Assembly: GCA_000708835.1 (NCBI GenBank)
Contig: DF237166.1
Location: forward strand, 1-64,000
Direction of reading: 5' to 3'
Origin: Klebsormidium nitens
Taxonomy: Eukaryota > Streptophyta > Klebsormidiophyceae > Klebsormidiales > Klebsormidiaceae
DNA length: 64,000 nucleotides
Part shown: positions 1-12,260 of the stretch, piece after piece
Layout of the letters: each line of letters starts with the position of its first letter
Numbering within the stretch: the stretch's first letter is position 1
Program-made: the position numbers and the translations under genes
The notes under the pieces: generated by a model
What the model was told of the DNA's origin: nothing
Databases searched by the model: none
The model's input: the letters and a program-made list of their open reading frames with translations, nothing else

Positions 1-252
1 TGTGGCAGGCCCGCATTCCTTAGGTATCAAGCTCCCGGGAATTCCCATGCTCTGGCCCGGTGGTATGCTCTGGCCCAGGCAGCTGCGGCTTTGGCTGAAA
101 AGAATCTTCAGATTGACGATATAGCATTCAAGGAGCGCTGTTGGCAGTTACCAAGCACCCCGCACATGTCAGCTGCCGGCCCAAAGGGTGCGTCACAGAT
201 TGTGCATGGACCCTCGCCGCGCAAGGTCCTCTACATTCCTGCTGTTTGGTAA
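1..252 (+). CDS. possible 3' end of a gene starting left of the window
   Basis: The first forward frame is open from base 1 to a TAA at 250-252, giving 83 residues with no start of its own. The peptide has an alanine-rich stretch (LAQAAAALAEKN) and ends KVLYIPAVW. I do not recognise a family. An open stretch of this size can occur by chance in DNA of this composition, so the only support is that it runs off the window edge and reads like ordinary protein. It could equally be intergenic. Confidence 0.25.
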   Translation, partial: CGRPAFLRYQAPGNSHALARWYALAQAAAALAEKNLQIDDIAFKERCWQLPSTPHMSAAGPKGASQIVHGPSPRKVLYIPAVW

Positions 253-1402
253 CCAGATTTTGCGTCCCTGGCCGCATGCGCGAGCTTGTACGAGGATTGC
301 TTTAGCTTGATTTGCTTCAGCTGAAATGCTGAACGCCAAGGAACAATGCAATGGTGGCGTCCAACCGTATCTCTTCTCAGAGCATCTCTGGTGTAATTGT
401 AAGCGCGTTACCACATCTGTACTAGTGCATCAACCTCCCTAAAAAACTTTCCCAAGTGGACTGCTGCCAACCAGGCTATGAGGAAAGTTCTGCATTTGGG
501 ACACCCTCTTGGGGCGCTATGAAAGTTGGTCAGCATTTGCGCCTCAGCATTTGCCCCCATAGAGTTTCAATCTAGAAATTGACAAGAGAAGCCCAATTGG
601 CCCCTCCGCGTCGTGTCCTGATGGCATTCGCTTTAGGAAGTCCAAGAGGATATGCCCCGAGCTTCAGCTCAGCTTATACCAACACACCCTTGAGGCGCAC
701 CGCCAGCTCATCAGCGGGGGCTGGTCCCGGGCCGAGCGATCTCTATGTGTCTCACAACTGCAATGCTGCTACCAGAGGCGGCACCCATGCATGGCCGGGA
801 CAAACATTCTCTTTTGACAAGGGAGTGGGATGGGTCCAATCAACTTTGCTGGCTTTGGGTTCCTCTGGGAAGGGAACTGGAGACCGGCGGGGGCACGCGA
901 GGGGGGTCTGGCTGAGGCCTTGCGGAAGAGCCACCATTCCGGTGCGTGCTGCGTTTGAAAGGGTAGGTGGGCTGCGTTCTCAAACACCAAATTTGCTCAT
1001 GCACTCATCTGATTTGACCCTGAATGATGCTCTGGCATCGCATAGAACCAATTTAGGCTATTGGGTTTTCCCCAAGACAGTACCGGAAGTGGTTTGGGGG
1101 GGTTCCTAAGCTGCTTGATAATGTGTGGATGATCCAAGTCTGAGTTGATTTTTGGAAGATAATATAACCTGGGCTTCCACATATCACGTCAATGACCGGG
1201 GGAAAAGGTTCGTGATTAGATATGCTGCAGCTTGTCTGTCTGCACGCCCATCCCTCCGAAAGAACACACTGGTGCTTGAGTCCTTTCAGAAGAACACAGG
1301 TGACAAAATTTGAGCTTACTGGGCCCAATGAGTTCTTGACAGCAAACTTGAGAAGAACTAGGTCCACAAAACGCCGTCAACATAGATCCCTCCCCTTACC
1401 AG
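253..1402. other. unassigned stretch upstream of the acidic-protein gene
   Basis: A forward frame is open at 579-1109, but it has no visible domain and overlaps equally long frames in other phases, so I do not call it. The missing 5' exon or exons of the gene whose first visible exon opens near 1403 may lie here. A pyrimidine-rich stretch ending in CCTTACCAG at 1402 is a fair 3' splice site for that exon. Confidence 0.4.
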
Positions 1403-4400
1403 ACTGTGTCTGTGCATGGTCTGCAGGAAAACGAGCGGAGCGGCGGCTCTTATTCCGAAAGCGTCGTGGGCAAGAAATCCTCCAAAAGCCAAGCTACACA
1501 CGCAGAGGAATTCTCTCACACCAAGGAAAGCAGGAGTGACTCGGACGCGGAACACGCCTTGTCCTCAGAGGTGCTGCCCCCTCTAGTTCCATCCGTTGCA
1601 TTGTTGACGACCCACGAAGCGAAATGTGGAGCTGGACCTGTGGAAGCAGACTCGGCGGACGAGCAGCCCTCCAACGACGAGGCCCGTCAAAGGAGCGAGA
1701 GTCAACTTCTTGGAAGAAACGATTCAACGGAGGAGTTCTTGACGGCCGGGCGAGAGAAGCCCACGGTCAAAAGCAAAGCACCCCGGTCGGAGGAGGGGAC
1801 TGATGCATCAGGGTTCCGGGGTGGTCCGCTTGAAAGCTGGGCGGAACCGGACACGGGTACGTCTGCAGAACTTACTACAGGCGAGAGCAGTTTACTAGAG
1901 CGGGGTGAATCTTTTCCGGAGGCCGGGGAAAGCCAGGGCACGGCGGCCGCAGAGGAACGGATGGGCGGTCATCCCGGGCTCCATCCGTCGGTTTCTGCCG
2001 CGAGTGACGCGGAAAGGGAACCCGAAAGCTTTGGGAAAGGGTTGAGAGTGGTAGCGATTGACGAAGTGAGCTCAGAAACGAGTGAGGGAGGGGGGATGAC
2101 AGTCGCTCCGGGCAAGGGGAGAAGCGATTCAGCGGAAGGGGGCAGAGACAGAGCGGGAAGCGGAATGAGGACAAACGGAAATGAGGAAGCGCTAGAGGGC
2201 GCAGAGAGTCTGCAGAATGTCGACTCCGGTGAAAGTTCAGCAACGGAACCGGAGCGGATGCGGGGACTTGTTGCAGACGACGGCGAGCAAACGAAACATG
2301 GCACGGAAGAAGGAAGTGAGGGGAGGATCGTTCCAGAACCGTGGAGCGGAGCAGAAACACCAGGGATGGTGCCCGGAACGGCCGGAACGGAGACAGCTGG
2401 CGAGCAGACGGCACCCAGCACGGAGTCGGCTAACAAGAGCGGTGAGAGCGACGACTTGTTTCCTTCTTAGCTTTCGCTGTTCATTCGGATCTGTTCAAGA
2501 TCTTAGAAGAAGAGCCTGATGAGTAGGGTTTAAAAGTTGAACTGTAGCAATCAGTTCCGTGTGGTGTTAATTTGTACGGGTTGTGAGCCCTTGGACGGAG
2601 CTCAGGACAGACTACGGATCGAGCTTTGGCTCGTTCAACGATTATTGGTATGGACTGCATGAGAGATGACTGTGAAGTTGCGGAAAACTGTCATACAGTG
2701 GAATCTGGTTTTCTATACAGTAGGTCAAAAGCTGTTTCCACAAACCAAGTTAGCGATGACTTTAGGGTCAGCGAGCCAGTCACACTCCTTTGAATAAGTG
2801 GATGCATCATCTCAGATTTTAAGAGGTCGTTGATAACCGTCAACCAGCCCAGCTAGCAACTTCTGATCTATCTCCCCGGCTTGCAGGTTTCGATACTCAA
2901 GCCCCAGACCAGACCATTCCTGCGGACGTCCAAGACTGGATCGATTCGGACGTCGTTTTCAGCCCCTACCGCGCTGCGCCCCTTCCCGACCTCTCCCACT
3001 CGTACGAGGCCTTCTGCAAGGAGCGCGGAATGGTGCCACGTGGCGGCAAGCGACCGGAGAAGATCGTCTCGAGAGCGCTGCTGACGTCATCTCCGGACGT
3101 ACGGAAGTCGTACATGGGCGGGCCGCGGGCTGGGTACCGGGGCGTCCGAATTAGGGACCGCCCATTAAGTGCGGGAGCCAAAAAAGGGGGGAGTATAAGC
3201 GATGATCTGGACACGTGGGCACGTGCCTGCCTGGAAGTGTGCCCGGGGCACGTAACGCCCGTGAGCGGGGCAGGCAGCTTGTTACAGTCATACGAGAGGT
3301 TCTTCGGGGGAGACGGCGCGAAGGAGCTCTTCAAGCTGAACGTTTTCGGGAGCACCTTGGAGAGGACGCTGACGTCACTCGATGCGTCAGTGGTGGAGAA
3401 GACGCGCATTCCGGGGCACTCGGTGCTGGAGGGAGTCGGGCTGAAACGGAACGGATCCGGCGGAAGGGAGGGGCCTGGCGGAACGCCTCCGCCAACGAAG
3501 GACGCGAAAGAACCTGTGTCGAAGCGGGCTAGACATGTGGAGACGGGGGAAGGGAACGACGAGACGAAAAGGGGGTCAGACAGTAATGTTCGCCCAGATC
3601 CGAGGTGCTCCAACAAGCTCTACAAGTTCTTTGAGAAAGCTGGGCAAAAGAGGAGCGTTAAAGACGCCGGGCATAATCGGGATAAGAGGGGCGCGGATTC
3701 CGGCAGTCAGTTGGCGGAACGCCGGACCCGCGAAGCTGACAACGGGGAGCTGGGTCTGGAAAGAATCGGTGAACTATTTTCTTCGGCGAGGCGATATGTG
3801 GATACAATCGGAGAAGCAATTGACGAGGCTAGAGACGCCAGAACGGGTCGCAGAGCCGAGGTCCCGTCCGCAGGAGCTAGGGGGGTGAGCGGAGCAGTCT
3901 CCTTCGAGGAACTGGTCGGTAAGCTGACGTCAGTCGGCGACCGCGCCACGTCACGCGCGGTGGAGGCGTACAACGATGCGGTGCTACAGGCGGACGCGGG
4001 CGCGGCCGCGCTGCGCGCCGCGACGTCCGCGTTCGCGGCCGCGGCTTCGGCTGTCCATGCGGACGTCCAAGATTTGGAGGACAAGAAGAGGGATCTGAAC
4101 GCGGACCGCGAGGCGTACGCGGGAAGCGTGAGAGCGCTTATGAACACCCGAAAGATGCTCGGAGATCTGGTTTTGCAGGATGCGGCGGGAAATGCGGGAA
4201 AAGGGGCCGGGGCAAGCGACCGGGGAACACGTGGACGGCGGTCCGGAGAAACGGAAGCTGTGGAGAGAGGGAGAGAGAATCATGCCGGTAGTGAAAGCGA
4301 CGGTATGGGAGCGGAAGCGGAAAGGAAGGCAGAGGGGAGTAAAGAGGCCAGTGCGGCGGAAGGAGAGGGCGACACGTGGCACAAGCAGAGTGACACAGAT

Positions 4401-5495
4401 GTGGAAGTTCCGGCGGCGGAAAGTGAAGCCGTGGCGGAAGCTTTGCGGGTGGCGGCGGAAGCGCCGTTCGTGGTGCGCGCGGCGGAGATCGCCGTCGCGG
4501 CCGCGAATGTGGAGGGTTTGGGGGGTTTGGATGCAAAACAGTCAGGCAGGGAGTCCAAGAAGCGAGTGGCTACGAATCGCGAAGCTCAGAGCCAAAAGGT
4601 AGATGGAAGCGTCCAGGAGATGCAAACGGAAGGGACAGCAAGGAATTCTGGTAATGCATCGGGAGGCTCAGAGAGCGACACCAACAGCAGGCGGAGCAGA
4701 AAAAGGAACCCGTCTTTCGAATTTTCTGAGAAGCGAGATTTGGCGAGCGCAAGCGGTTTTCACCGTCCGGGAGGCGTGGGACGCGATGCACAGGGTTCAA
4801 CGGAGCGGCTCAAAAAGGAGGGGAGGGGAGCGGAACTGGAGCCGGAACCGGAAGCAGAGCGTGACACCGGAAAAGGAGAGCGGAATCTGTTGTGGGCTGC
4901 TGTCGAGATGGCGCGGGAGGACTCCGAAGAGGGGCTAGAGGATTTTGGAGCTGCGGTTCGGCAGGGGTTAAGGGCGGCTTTAAGCGCCGACACAATCCTC
5001 CGTGTTATGGAGAAGATTCAACGCGTTCTGGAGGTGAAACCTGGGGAGGGGGAATCGGGACGTGGAGAGAAGGGGTTACAGGAAACAGGCGGCGAGACCC
5101 ACAAACGGCAGTTTCGTTTGGAGGACGATAGGACCATGCTGACGCGAGCAAATGCGTCAGCGGAGTTCAAAGGCCCGGATCTGAAGCAGAAGACGGAGGA
5201 GAGTGACGAGTGGAAGGAGGGACCGGATTCCGGTGAGAGTTTCGATCGGCTCGTTGACAAGAGGGTCAAAGGCCTGGACCCATTGTGGGTCGAAGCCGCG
5301 GCCGCGGCCGCGGCGCGGGCGGCGCGCGAGGAGGCGGCGCGGGTGGCGCGCGCGGAAGCGCTCGCGGACTGGCTGGGGGAGCCAAGGGAGAGGACTGTAA
5401 CCGGAATGGCGGGGGCGGAAAACTTTGACACCCGGAACGGAACGGGGCATCAGCTGGGGGACCGGCGCAGAGAGCGGACTAGTAGCGGTGGATAA
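1403..5495 (+). CDS. large acidic, low-complexity protein, unrecognised; 5' end unresolved
   Basis: Two long exons join in phase. The first, 1403-2441, opens after CCTTACCAG and ends at a strong donor (G|GTGAGA). The second, 2887-5495, opens after TTGCAG and ends at TAA. The join leaves one base plus two bases, forming a glycine codon, and the product is about 1,215 residues. The first exon is rich in E, S, G and T and looks disordered. The second begins with a more ordered block containing DVQDWIDSDVVF and SHSYEAFCKERG, followed by PRGGKRPEKIVSRALL. A long charged region and an alanine/arginine-rich helix near the C-terminus follow. I recognise no domain; a nuclear or chromatin-associated role is only a guess from composition. 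There is no ATG at the left edge of the first exon, so at least one upstream exon is missing. If the 2442 donor is skipped, the exon stops at 2470 instead. Confidence 0.6.
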
Positions 5496-8328
5496 ACAGG
5501 TAAGGGAGTCCGGAAGGCATGGATCACGGCGGTTTGCTTTCTGAAAGCCTGCAGTCCCAGAACTCGGACTGGATACAATGCAATGACATTTAGGCCCGTA
5601 TTACTTTCCTTGGAAGCTCTTATTTTTGTAGGAAGTTCAGGCCTCCCTTACCTTCCCTGGAAACTCGTATTTTTGCGGCCTTTTGAAACTAATGGAAGAC
5701 GAAGACGTGCACGTCTGGATTACTGGCACTGTAAAGAAATCGGATTTTTTGCGATAGCTTGCACGATTGGGCTGCTTTTAGCCTCAGCCAATTCCTTTTG
5801 AGCTTGTCGCAAGGTCGATTACCAGCCCAGTCAGACAAACTTTCGGAGCTTGGCGGTTGTTTCATTGGGTACTGAGTTGACAGATTTGGCACTTGTGACC
5901 GCTTGAGCTGCTGAGAATTACCGCGACTGACGCCCCTTCACTTTCGTCCGATGGATTGGTTAAAGCGCAAGTTGCGTCTGATGCAACCGTTGGTAGGTCC
6001 TTGGCGCGTTGACCAAACGATGAGAACTGTTCTGAGCAAGCCAGCAATTTCTTATTGCTAATACAACGGTGGGCGCCCCGCTTCTGTTTGTGCAATTGTA
6101 TGTTTTTGTCTTTTCGGCTGAAACGGGGACGTATTACGTGACAGGACGTTTGACTGATTGTCGCTGTGCTCCGAGGCGGACAGTCAGGACAAAGTTCTCC
6201 TCGTTCTAGTTTCCAACCCTCCAAAATTGGTTCTTAAGTTGCTCAATATCCCCGAAGTATCTGGAGGCTTTTCATCAATTTGAAACACTGAATACGCACG
6301 GAAAAGCGAGTCGCTTTCTCTGCAGGACGTTCATGAAGTCAGACCTGCTCCTTTGGTTCAGAAGTTAGAGGGGCGTAAAACCTGGATAAAGCAGGGAATA
6401 TAATCATCTGCGCCAAAAGCGCGGATTTGACGCCTTTTCTGGCTAGCTCGATGTCTCTGGTCATAGAAGCGGGCTGGCAGTCAGCAAATGCTTGTCCCCT
6501 TTCGCGACTGAAAGATTGAAGGCAATGAGATAAAGTTAGGATGCTGGTGGTACTTCTAGAAAGCTACGACGTGTGTTTGTACAGCGAGAGAATAGTGAGG
6601 CGCGAGCTGAAACAGAGTCGGCCACATGACTTGAGATGTACAGTACGTCGAGGTCCGGTTCTCAAGAACAGAGGGTCTGTAGCTCGAGGCAGGGGTCCAT
6701 GAAGGGCCGGAGGGGTTGACGTCGACTGGCAATTGTATCTAGGATCGGGTTAGTGCACCCTTCTGCACCTGTATATCAAGCGGCAAAAAGCCGCATCATT
6801 CACGGTCGAATTCTCGCAATTCAAGCCTAACTTGTCAATCATTGTCCGACCAACCCTCGATCAGCGCGCTGTATGGACTCCTTTGCAAAGAACTCACTTT
6901 TCGTGCATATATGATTGCCAACTACCTAGTGACCCGTCACTATCTAGTCTCACGTCACACGAGTGCCAATGCATGCACTGTAGATTCATGTGCACTGCCG
7001 TAACCGATAGTTGCGGATCGTGGCCTGCCAGCAATCGGATCGGATGGATCCGACGCGGCACTGATCGCAGACTGATCGGAGTGTAGCTGCAACCGCGCCG
7101 GCGTCCGCGTTCAATTGCCGGCCGGCTGGCCTCAGTGCTAGCCTCATGGATGCAGGGCCGGTTGCCAATCTGTCGAAAGTATGCCTAGCGGTGCCACAGA
7201 GTCCTGGCAACGCATACTGCTCTGAGCACATGCTTGACCGTGCACCCTTCGGCTTCTCGAAAGCACCATCAGGTCATGCAGTTGGACACTGCGAGCTTGT
7301 TGCACGATATGAGATTAATCTACGAGCTCCTATTCGTGCTCAGTCTAGCCTAGGGGTGTTGGTACTTTTGGGGGACTGCCTGTACTGTAAGGTAGAGTCA
7401 CCGCCCATTGGGACTTCGCACCGTTCTAGAATTAACCTGCATGTTTCGGCCTATGCAATGATCTATGAGGCGTGCGACGCACTGGTGATACCAGCTTTAC
7501 TTTGGTAACTGTACATCAATCAGGTCAACATGATTGTTTCCTACTGTGGTATTGGCCCTAGCTGGCATCAGCGCGGGACTGACTTCCGGTTGATGAAGTC
7601 CGAAAGAGAGAACGGGGGCACGTGTTCCTGCAGGAAGGGGCTTCGAGGTTCGCTTTAGCTTTAAGTTGATACTCTTCCAGAATAAGATGTAGCCAAAAGA
7701 CACTTCTAGAGTCTTGTTGGGCCCCAATTGCTTTCCAAAGAAATCTGATACAACCCATGATCTTAGTAGGTCATCTCCGCAGAAAGCTTTGAGAGAGTTC
7801 CCCTCTGGTGGTGGCGGTTCCAGGGCGTGGCACTTCGACATCGAGGCGAACAGCCGTGCTTGTTATTCCCTATGCAAAGGCAAGAGCAAGAACCGCCCAG
7901 TACCAAGCGTTACAGATGACGATTTAAAATTGTTTTGAGGTCGTTCTCATCCTCTAGCTTTTGGGTCTAAGACCATTCGGTCTCGTAGACAGGAATACGG
8001 TCCTTCGAAAACCCGATGTTGCATTTGACAACCTCAGATGAGAGCTTTAGCCGGCCCTTCAAGGGCTAGGGAATGTACTAATGCTGAAAGCAGGGAGAAT
8101 AGAGAACGCGGACTCTCTACCTGTCTTCAAGAGTACCGTTCTCAGCCACAACCAGTTCAGGTTGATTCGAGCTCCTCAGTAGACCGTCGAGTCGTGGTTA
8201 TAGCAGAAGCTTCCAAACAAATTGACCGGAAGTCCGTCTTCTTTATCAAAACCAATTTGACGGGAGCAACGGGGAACTCACCCGCACTCTCTCTTGGTGC
8301 ATGACCTTTCGCACGACGACCGCCTGCC
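5496..8328. other. non-coding stretch
   Basis: Only short, mutually overlapping frames are present in all phases and none resembles a protein family. I see no RNA gene. The stretch separates the acidic-protein gene from the tandem repeat beginning at 8329. Confidence 0.6.
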
Positions 8329-8905
8329 GTATGAGCTTCTCGACCGACGCCTGGGCCGGCATGTGCCAGTGCGCTGCAAATCAGGGAATCAACGTTACGT
8401 TCAATAGCGTATGGGTTCATTAACGCCCGGGTTTTGGCGTACCGGTATAAGCTTCTCGACCGACGCTTGGGCGGGCATGTGTCAGTGCGCTGCAAACCAT
8501 GAGATTAACAGGCTTACTAGCTTCCATCCAAAGCGTATGAGCTTATTGACGTCCGAAAGCTTATTGACGTCCGATCAACAACGTATGAGCTACTCGACCG
8601 ACGCTTGGGCGGGCATGTACCAGCGCTGCAAGTCCGATAATCAACGTTACGTTCAGCACCGTATGAGATCATCAACGCCCGCATATTAGTCTGAGCTTCT
8701 CGACAGACGCCTGGGTCGGCACGTGCCAGTGCGCTGCAATCCAGGGAATCAACGTTACGTCCAATAGCGTATGAGTTCATCAATGCCCGCTTATTGCCGT
8801 ATGAGCTGCTCGTCTGACACCTGGGAGGGCATGGGCCAGTGCGCTGCAAACCAGCGAGTCCACGTCACGCTGTCAACGTCCGATCGAAAGCGTAAGGGTG
8901 CCTCT
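8329..8905. repeat. five-copy degenerate tandem repeat, units 106-138 bp
   Basis: Units begin at about 8329, 8445, 8583, 8689 and 8799, each opening with GTATGAGCT or a close variant. Shared blocks are CTCGACCGACGC, TGGGCGGGCATGT, CAGTGCGCTGCAA and ATCAACGTTACGTTCA. The second unit is longer because it holds a 17-base direct duplication (AGCTTATTGACGTCCGA) near 8547-8580. The plus strand repeats a peptide like STDAWAGMCQCAAN, and the minus strand one like YAIERNVDSL, but stops interrupt both frames. I therefore call it a satellite-like array, not a gene. Confidence 0.9.
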
Positions 8906-9446
8906 GTGCAAAGGGCTCCCCTTGTCAGCCCAGCTACGTTTCCCGCTTGCCGTGTTTGTTGTCAGCAAGGAGTAAAAAGGAACCAGCAACTGACACGGAC
9001 AGATCTTGAGCGACGTTACCATGTGATTGTTTCTGAGCCACATCTCGACAACCTGGACTCCGTTCGAGGTCAGAATCTTGCATTCGCACCGCTTTTCAAC
9101 ACCTCTGACAAGGCCTTCTTACTTAAACGAAGCGTTCTCCGCAATTTGCAGGACGACCCTGGTCATGAAAAGCATGGCTGGTGCAAGGGGGTCCAGACCA
9201 AGGCTACATTGTGGGCGGTCGAACGTCGAGACGAACCCCGTCGTAGAAGCCCAGACGACAGATAGAATCTCACAAATTTGTTTGCACTGGGACTGGAAGT
9301 GGGTTGTTAGAGCAATCGAAGCCCTCACTTCGAGCGCCAATCCTCCACGCGGGAAGTAACGCACCGACTTTCAGGAACTAGCGTTCTGAGATTGAAAACA
9401 CAGGGTCTGAGGGCTACGCGTTTGGATTTAGGTTTGAAGGCCTCAC
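8906..9446. other. stretch downstream of the LisH-CTLH exons
   Basis: This should contain the last exon of the minus-strand LisH-CTLH gene. Two candidates exist. The 9447-9558 exon could read through its donor and stop at 9325-9327. Alternatively a separate exon could lie in the minus-strand frame that stops near 9119. Neither resembles the usual end of the family strongly enough to choose. Confidence 0.35.
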
Positions 9447-12260
9447 CCAAAAGAGCGCCGTTGAGCAGCTCTGCCACCCGTTCCCGGTACACGTCTTCGA
9501 GCAGGTCAAACATGGGCGACTTTTCAGGTTCCTCGTACGCTAATAGCGCCATGCAGTCCTGCGATCAAAAGAACAAATTGTCAAGGTCCAAGTCCTTTGT
9601 AAGAGTGAGCAAGGGAGCTGCTACGATCAGCCGCCAAGTCCTTGCGATCGACAGGGTGCCAAAATTCCAAGCGCCTCCACCCGCGTCGAGGTAGGGATCT
9701 TATTTAGTTCCAAGCCTGAAAGGTGAACCGGGCTACATTTCGGAATGTCTCTTCGAAGCGGGTTGCAAAGGAGGTATATGCGGAGTGCTAGCTCGCCAGC
9801 TCGCGCGTCAACTCGGTGCAAAGTATATTAGTAACGACTCCACCACGAGTTCCGAGGCTCCCTCATCAGACTTGCGGTGTTTGCGCGACAAGCCTGTGAT
9901 TCGTCAGTCAAATTCACCAGAACTGTACAATTTGTTGCGGGGTAAGAAAACAGGACTACGCCTCTGACCATCAACATTCTCATTGCAGAAAGTGACCACC
10001 GCACTTTCGTTCAAAGACAAGACAAGACAAGACGACTCGGATTGACGTTCTGTAAGTCCCAAGTCTATCCTAGTATCTTGTTGCCGCAACTAAGTCAGCC
10101 TACCTGCAGTCGCTCCACAAACCGCTCCTGCTTCCCAAACGGCTTCAGCTGCTCTCGAGCGAAGTGTAGGGCTCCCAAGCTGCGAGTCCAAATTTTGGGT
10201 GGATTGCAGGCAGCATTTCAACATTGAGCAGTTCAGAGGTTTGTTGCCTTCCCTTAAGTAAGTCTTCTGAGGATCGGTGGATGGAGAAGTAGGCCACAAG
10301 TTGAGAAGTACGAGCAGCTTGGATCAAGGTTGTCCAAGCGTAGTGACGACACTGACTTAAGGGGAAAGTGCCGTCTTCTCGCTTGGAAGATGCAGCCGGT
10401 TTGATGGTCTACGTCCACTTGTAAGACGAAACTCCAGTCCTTATTCAAGTTTTTGGCCGACCTGATCGTTGCAAAGCAATGATTGACTGCGAAGCTAGAT
10501 TATGATGAAGGAATCAGGACATCAAACTGTGATTCCCCAGCCTTGTGGTCGAAGAAAGCAAACAAAAAAATTTATGTTTCAGTGGCCCGTAACCAGCTTG
10601 TAGCATAATAGTGCAGACGGCTTGAATTTTAAAAAAAGTCAAGCAGGCCAAATTAGAGAATCCGGCAGATCCATGATCAGGTCCAGATGTTTGTCTGTCA
10701 TGTGACAGGGCATACTCAGTGCAAACCGTATGGAAGTGGGTAATTCAAAGTATTGCAGTCAGTGCGCCAGTAGACACAAGATCCTTTCAAAGATCCACTA
10801 CGCAGTTCAGGCAAAAGACTCCCAGTCCTAGCACAGAAGCTTTAGGTAGAGAACCCGATCAAACAAAAGCTTTCAAAAAGCAAGGACTTGAATCAAATTC
10901 GTCTGCAGTATGTCCTTAGTCACAAAATCAGCTTGCTCCAAAATCAGAATAACGTCAGAAACACAAGCGGATTTTGCTACCCAAGGATGTTCACAAAGTG
11001 GTGTGGCCTCAGGAATTTGATACAGCTTCTCATCCGAGGTGTTATATATCTGAGTCTTGGACACAATTGCCTTGAGGTTGCGAAGCAGCATCCTACAGAA
11101 CAAATGCTCCTTCAGTTGAACAAATGCACCCATACCTGTCTTTTGCTGACACAAGCCCAATGAAGTGGAGCGCCAAGAGCTCAAAGTAGACGTCGGTGTT
11201 TTCTGAGAGCACGTGCGCCGCCACCTTATTGGTCAACTCGATCGCTTTCAAGACGTCCCCCCGAAGGACGTGTTCGCAAATTGCTGTGGAGAGAAGGTGT
11301 CATTTGAGGCGATGATTCTCAACAACATCCCATGATCAGCACAAAAGGTTACAACAAACAAAACCGATTCTGCTCACAAACCTGTCAGACGCTCCTGTTA
11401 CATCGCTTACTGAGGAACAAGGGTGGTGAGTACTCCAAGTGCCACCTACTCCTTGCAAGCAGAACGTGGAGCAACATATTGCCAGCGATAGGCAACAGAT
11501 AACCTTGCAGTAGTGAAAATGCCAGCACTTTGCTTGACCCGTTTCCTAGACGATTACTGCTAGATCTTGGCAAGCTTTCATCAAGAAGCACCTGATGCAT
11601 CCATGACCAATCCTGCCTGACTAACGCAGCCTTGGAGTAAGTCAGAAGCACTCTGCATTTGACAATTGACTGCCTCACGTTTTCTTGTCTCCATGTCCAG
11701 AATCCGATCTTCGATATCTGGAAGCCCCGCGTCTGACACCAACGTCTGGGCCGTCTCCTTGCAGCACGTGTGCACCAAGTAATCCACCACTATCTCCCTC
11801 ACCTCAGCGTCGTCTATGTCCTGGAACGAAAAAGATGGAGCACACAGCTTTGAGGGATTGCACAACTCATGTAGGGCGCACTGATCAATGTCGGCACACC
11901 TGCGCAGGCGATCTCTGCTTTGATCAATCAACCTCCAGCAAACATCTGCTGAAAGATTACGAAGGGCTTCCAACAATTGGGATCCGTGTAAGAGCAATTT
12001 TCACCAACAGAATGCTGCACACGAACAGTCGAACGTCCACTAGCTTGACCCCAGATTCCTTCAACCAAGAGGATGGAGTACCAATTGTCTCTCAATATTT
12101 TCTTGACTCGGACTTCACGCTTGAGTGGTGCACTGATCAAGCAAGTGGCCCTGGCCTATGGGCAATCAAGCTTGGACAAAAGCTGAGCATTGTATCACCA
12201 TGCGCTCTGCTTTGTTGTTCAACTTACCTCATCTTCATACAGGTTTACGATAGGCTCCAT
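9447..12260 (-). CDS. LisH-CTLH-CRA domain protein (GID/CTLH E3 ligase family); C-terminus unresolved
   Basis: Five minus-strand exons join in phase: 12260-12228, 11820-11679, 11283-11136, 10179-10104 and 9558-9447. The start ATG at 12260 opens MEPIVNLYEDE, directly before a GTAAGT donor. The second exon carries a LisH-like helix pair (VREIVVDYLVHTCCKETAQ). The third gives the CTLH block (HVLRGDVLKAIELTNKV, then VYFELLALHFIGLV). The fourth and fifth give the CRA part (LHFAREQLKPFGKQERF, then ALLAYEEPEKSPMFDLL). Proteins of this build, without a SPRY domain, are scaffold subunits of the GID/CTLH ubiquitin ligase and related RanBPM-like proteins, acting in the cytosol and nucleus. Which member this is (GID8-like or other) I cannot settle. 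The chain ends in phase 1 at 9447 before a GTGAGG donor, so at least a short terminal exon is missing. The gene is head to head with the large gene at 14427. Confidence 0.85.

Noticed and set aside
2650-2719. Possible alternative first exon for the acidic-protein gene (ATG at 2650, donor at 2720)
   Set aside because: It also joins 2887 in phase, but the long exon ending at 2441 has the stronger donor and matching composition, so I preferred that model.
8329-8905. CRISPR-like array
   Set aside because: Units are over 100 bases, degenerate along their whole length, with no constant repeat and variable spacer pattern, and the genome is eukaryotic.
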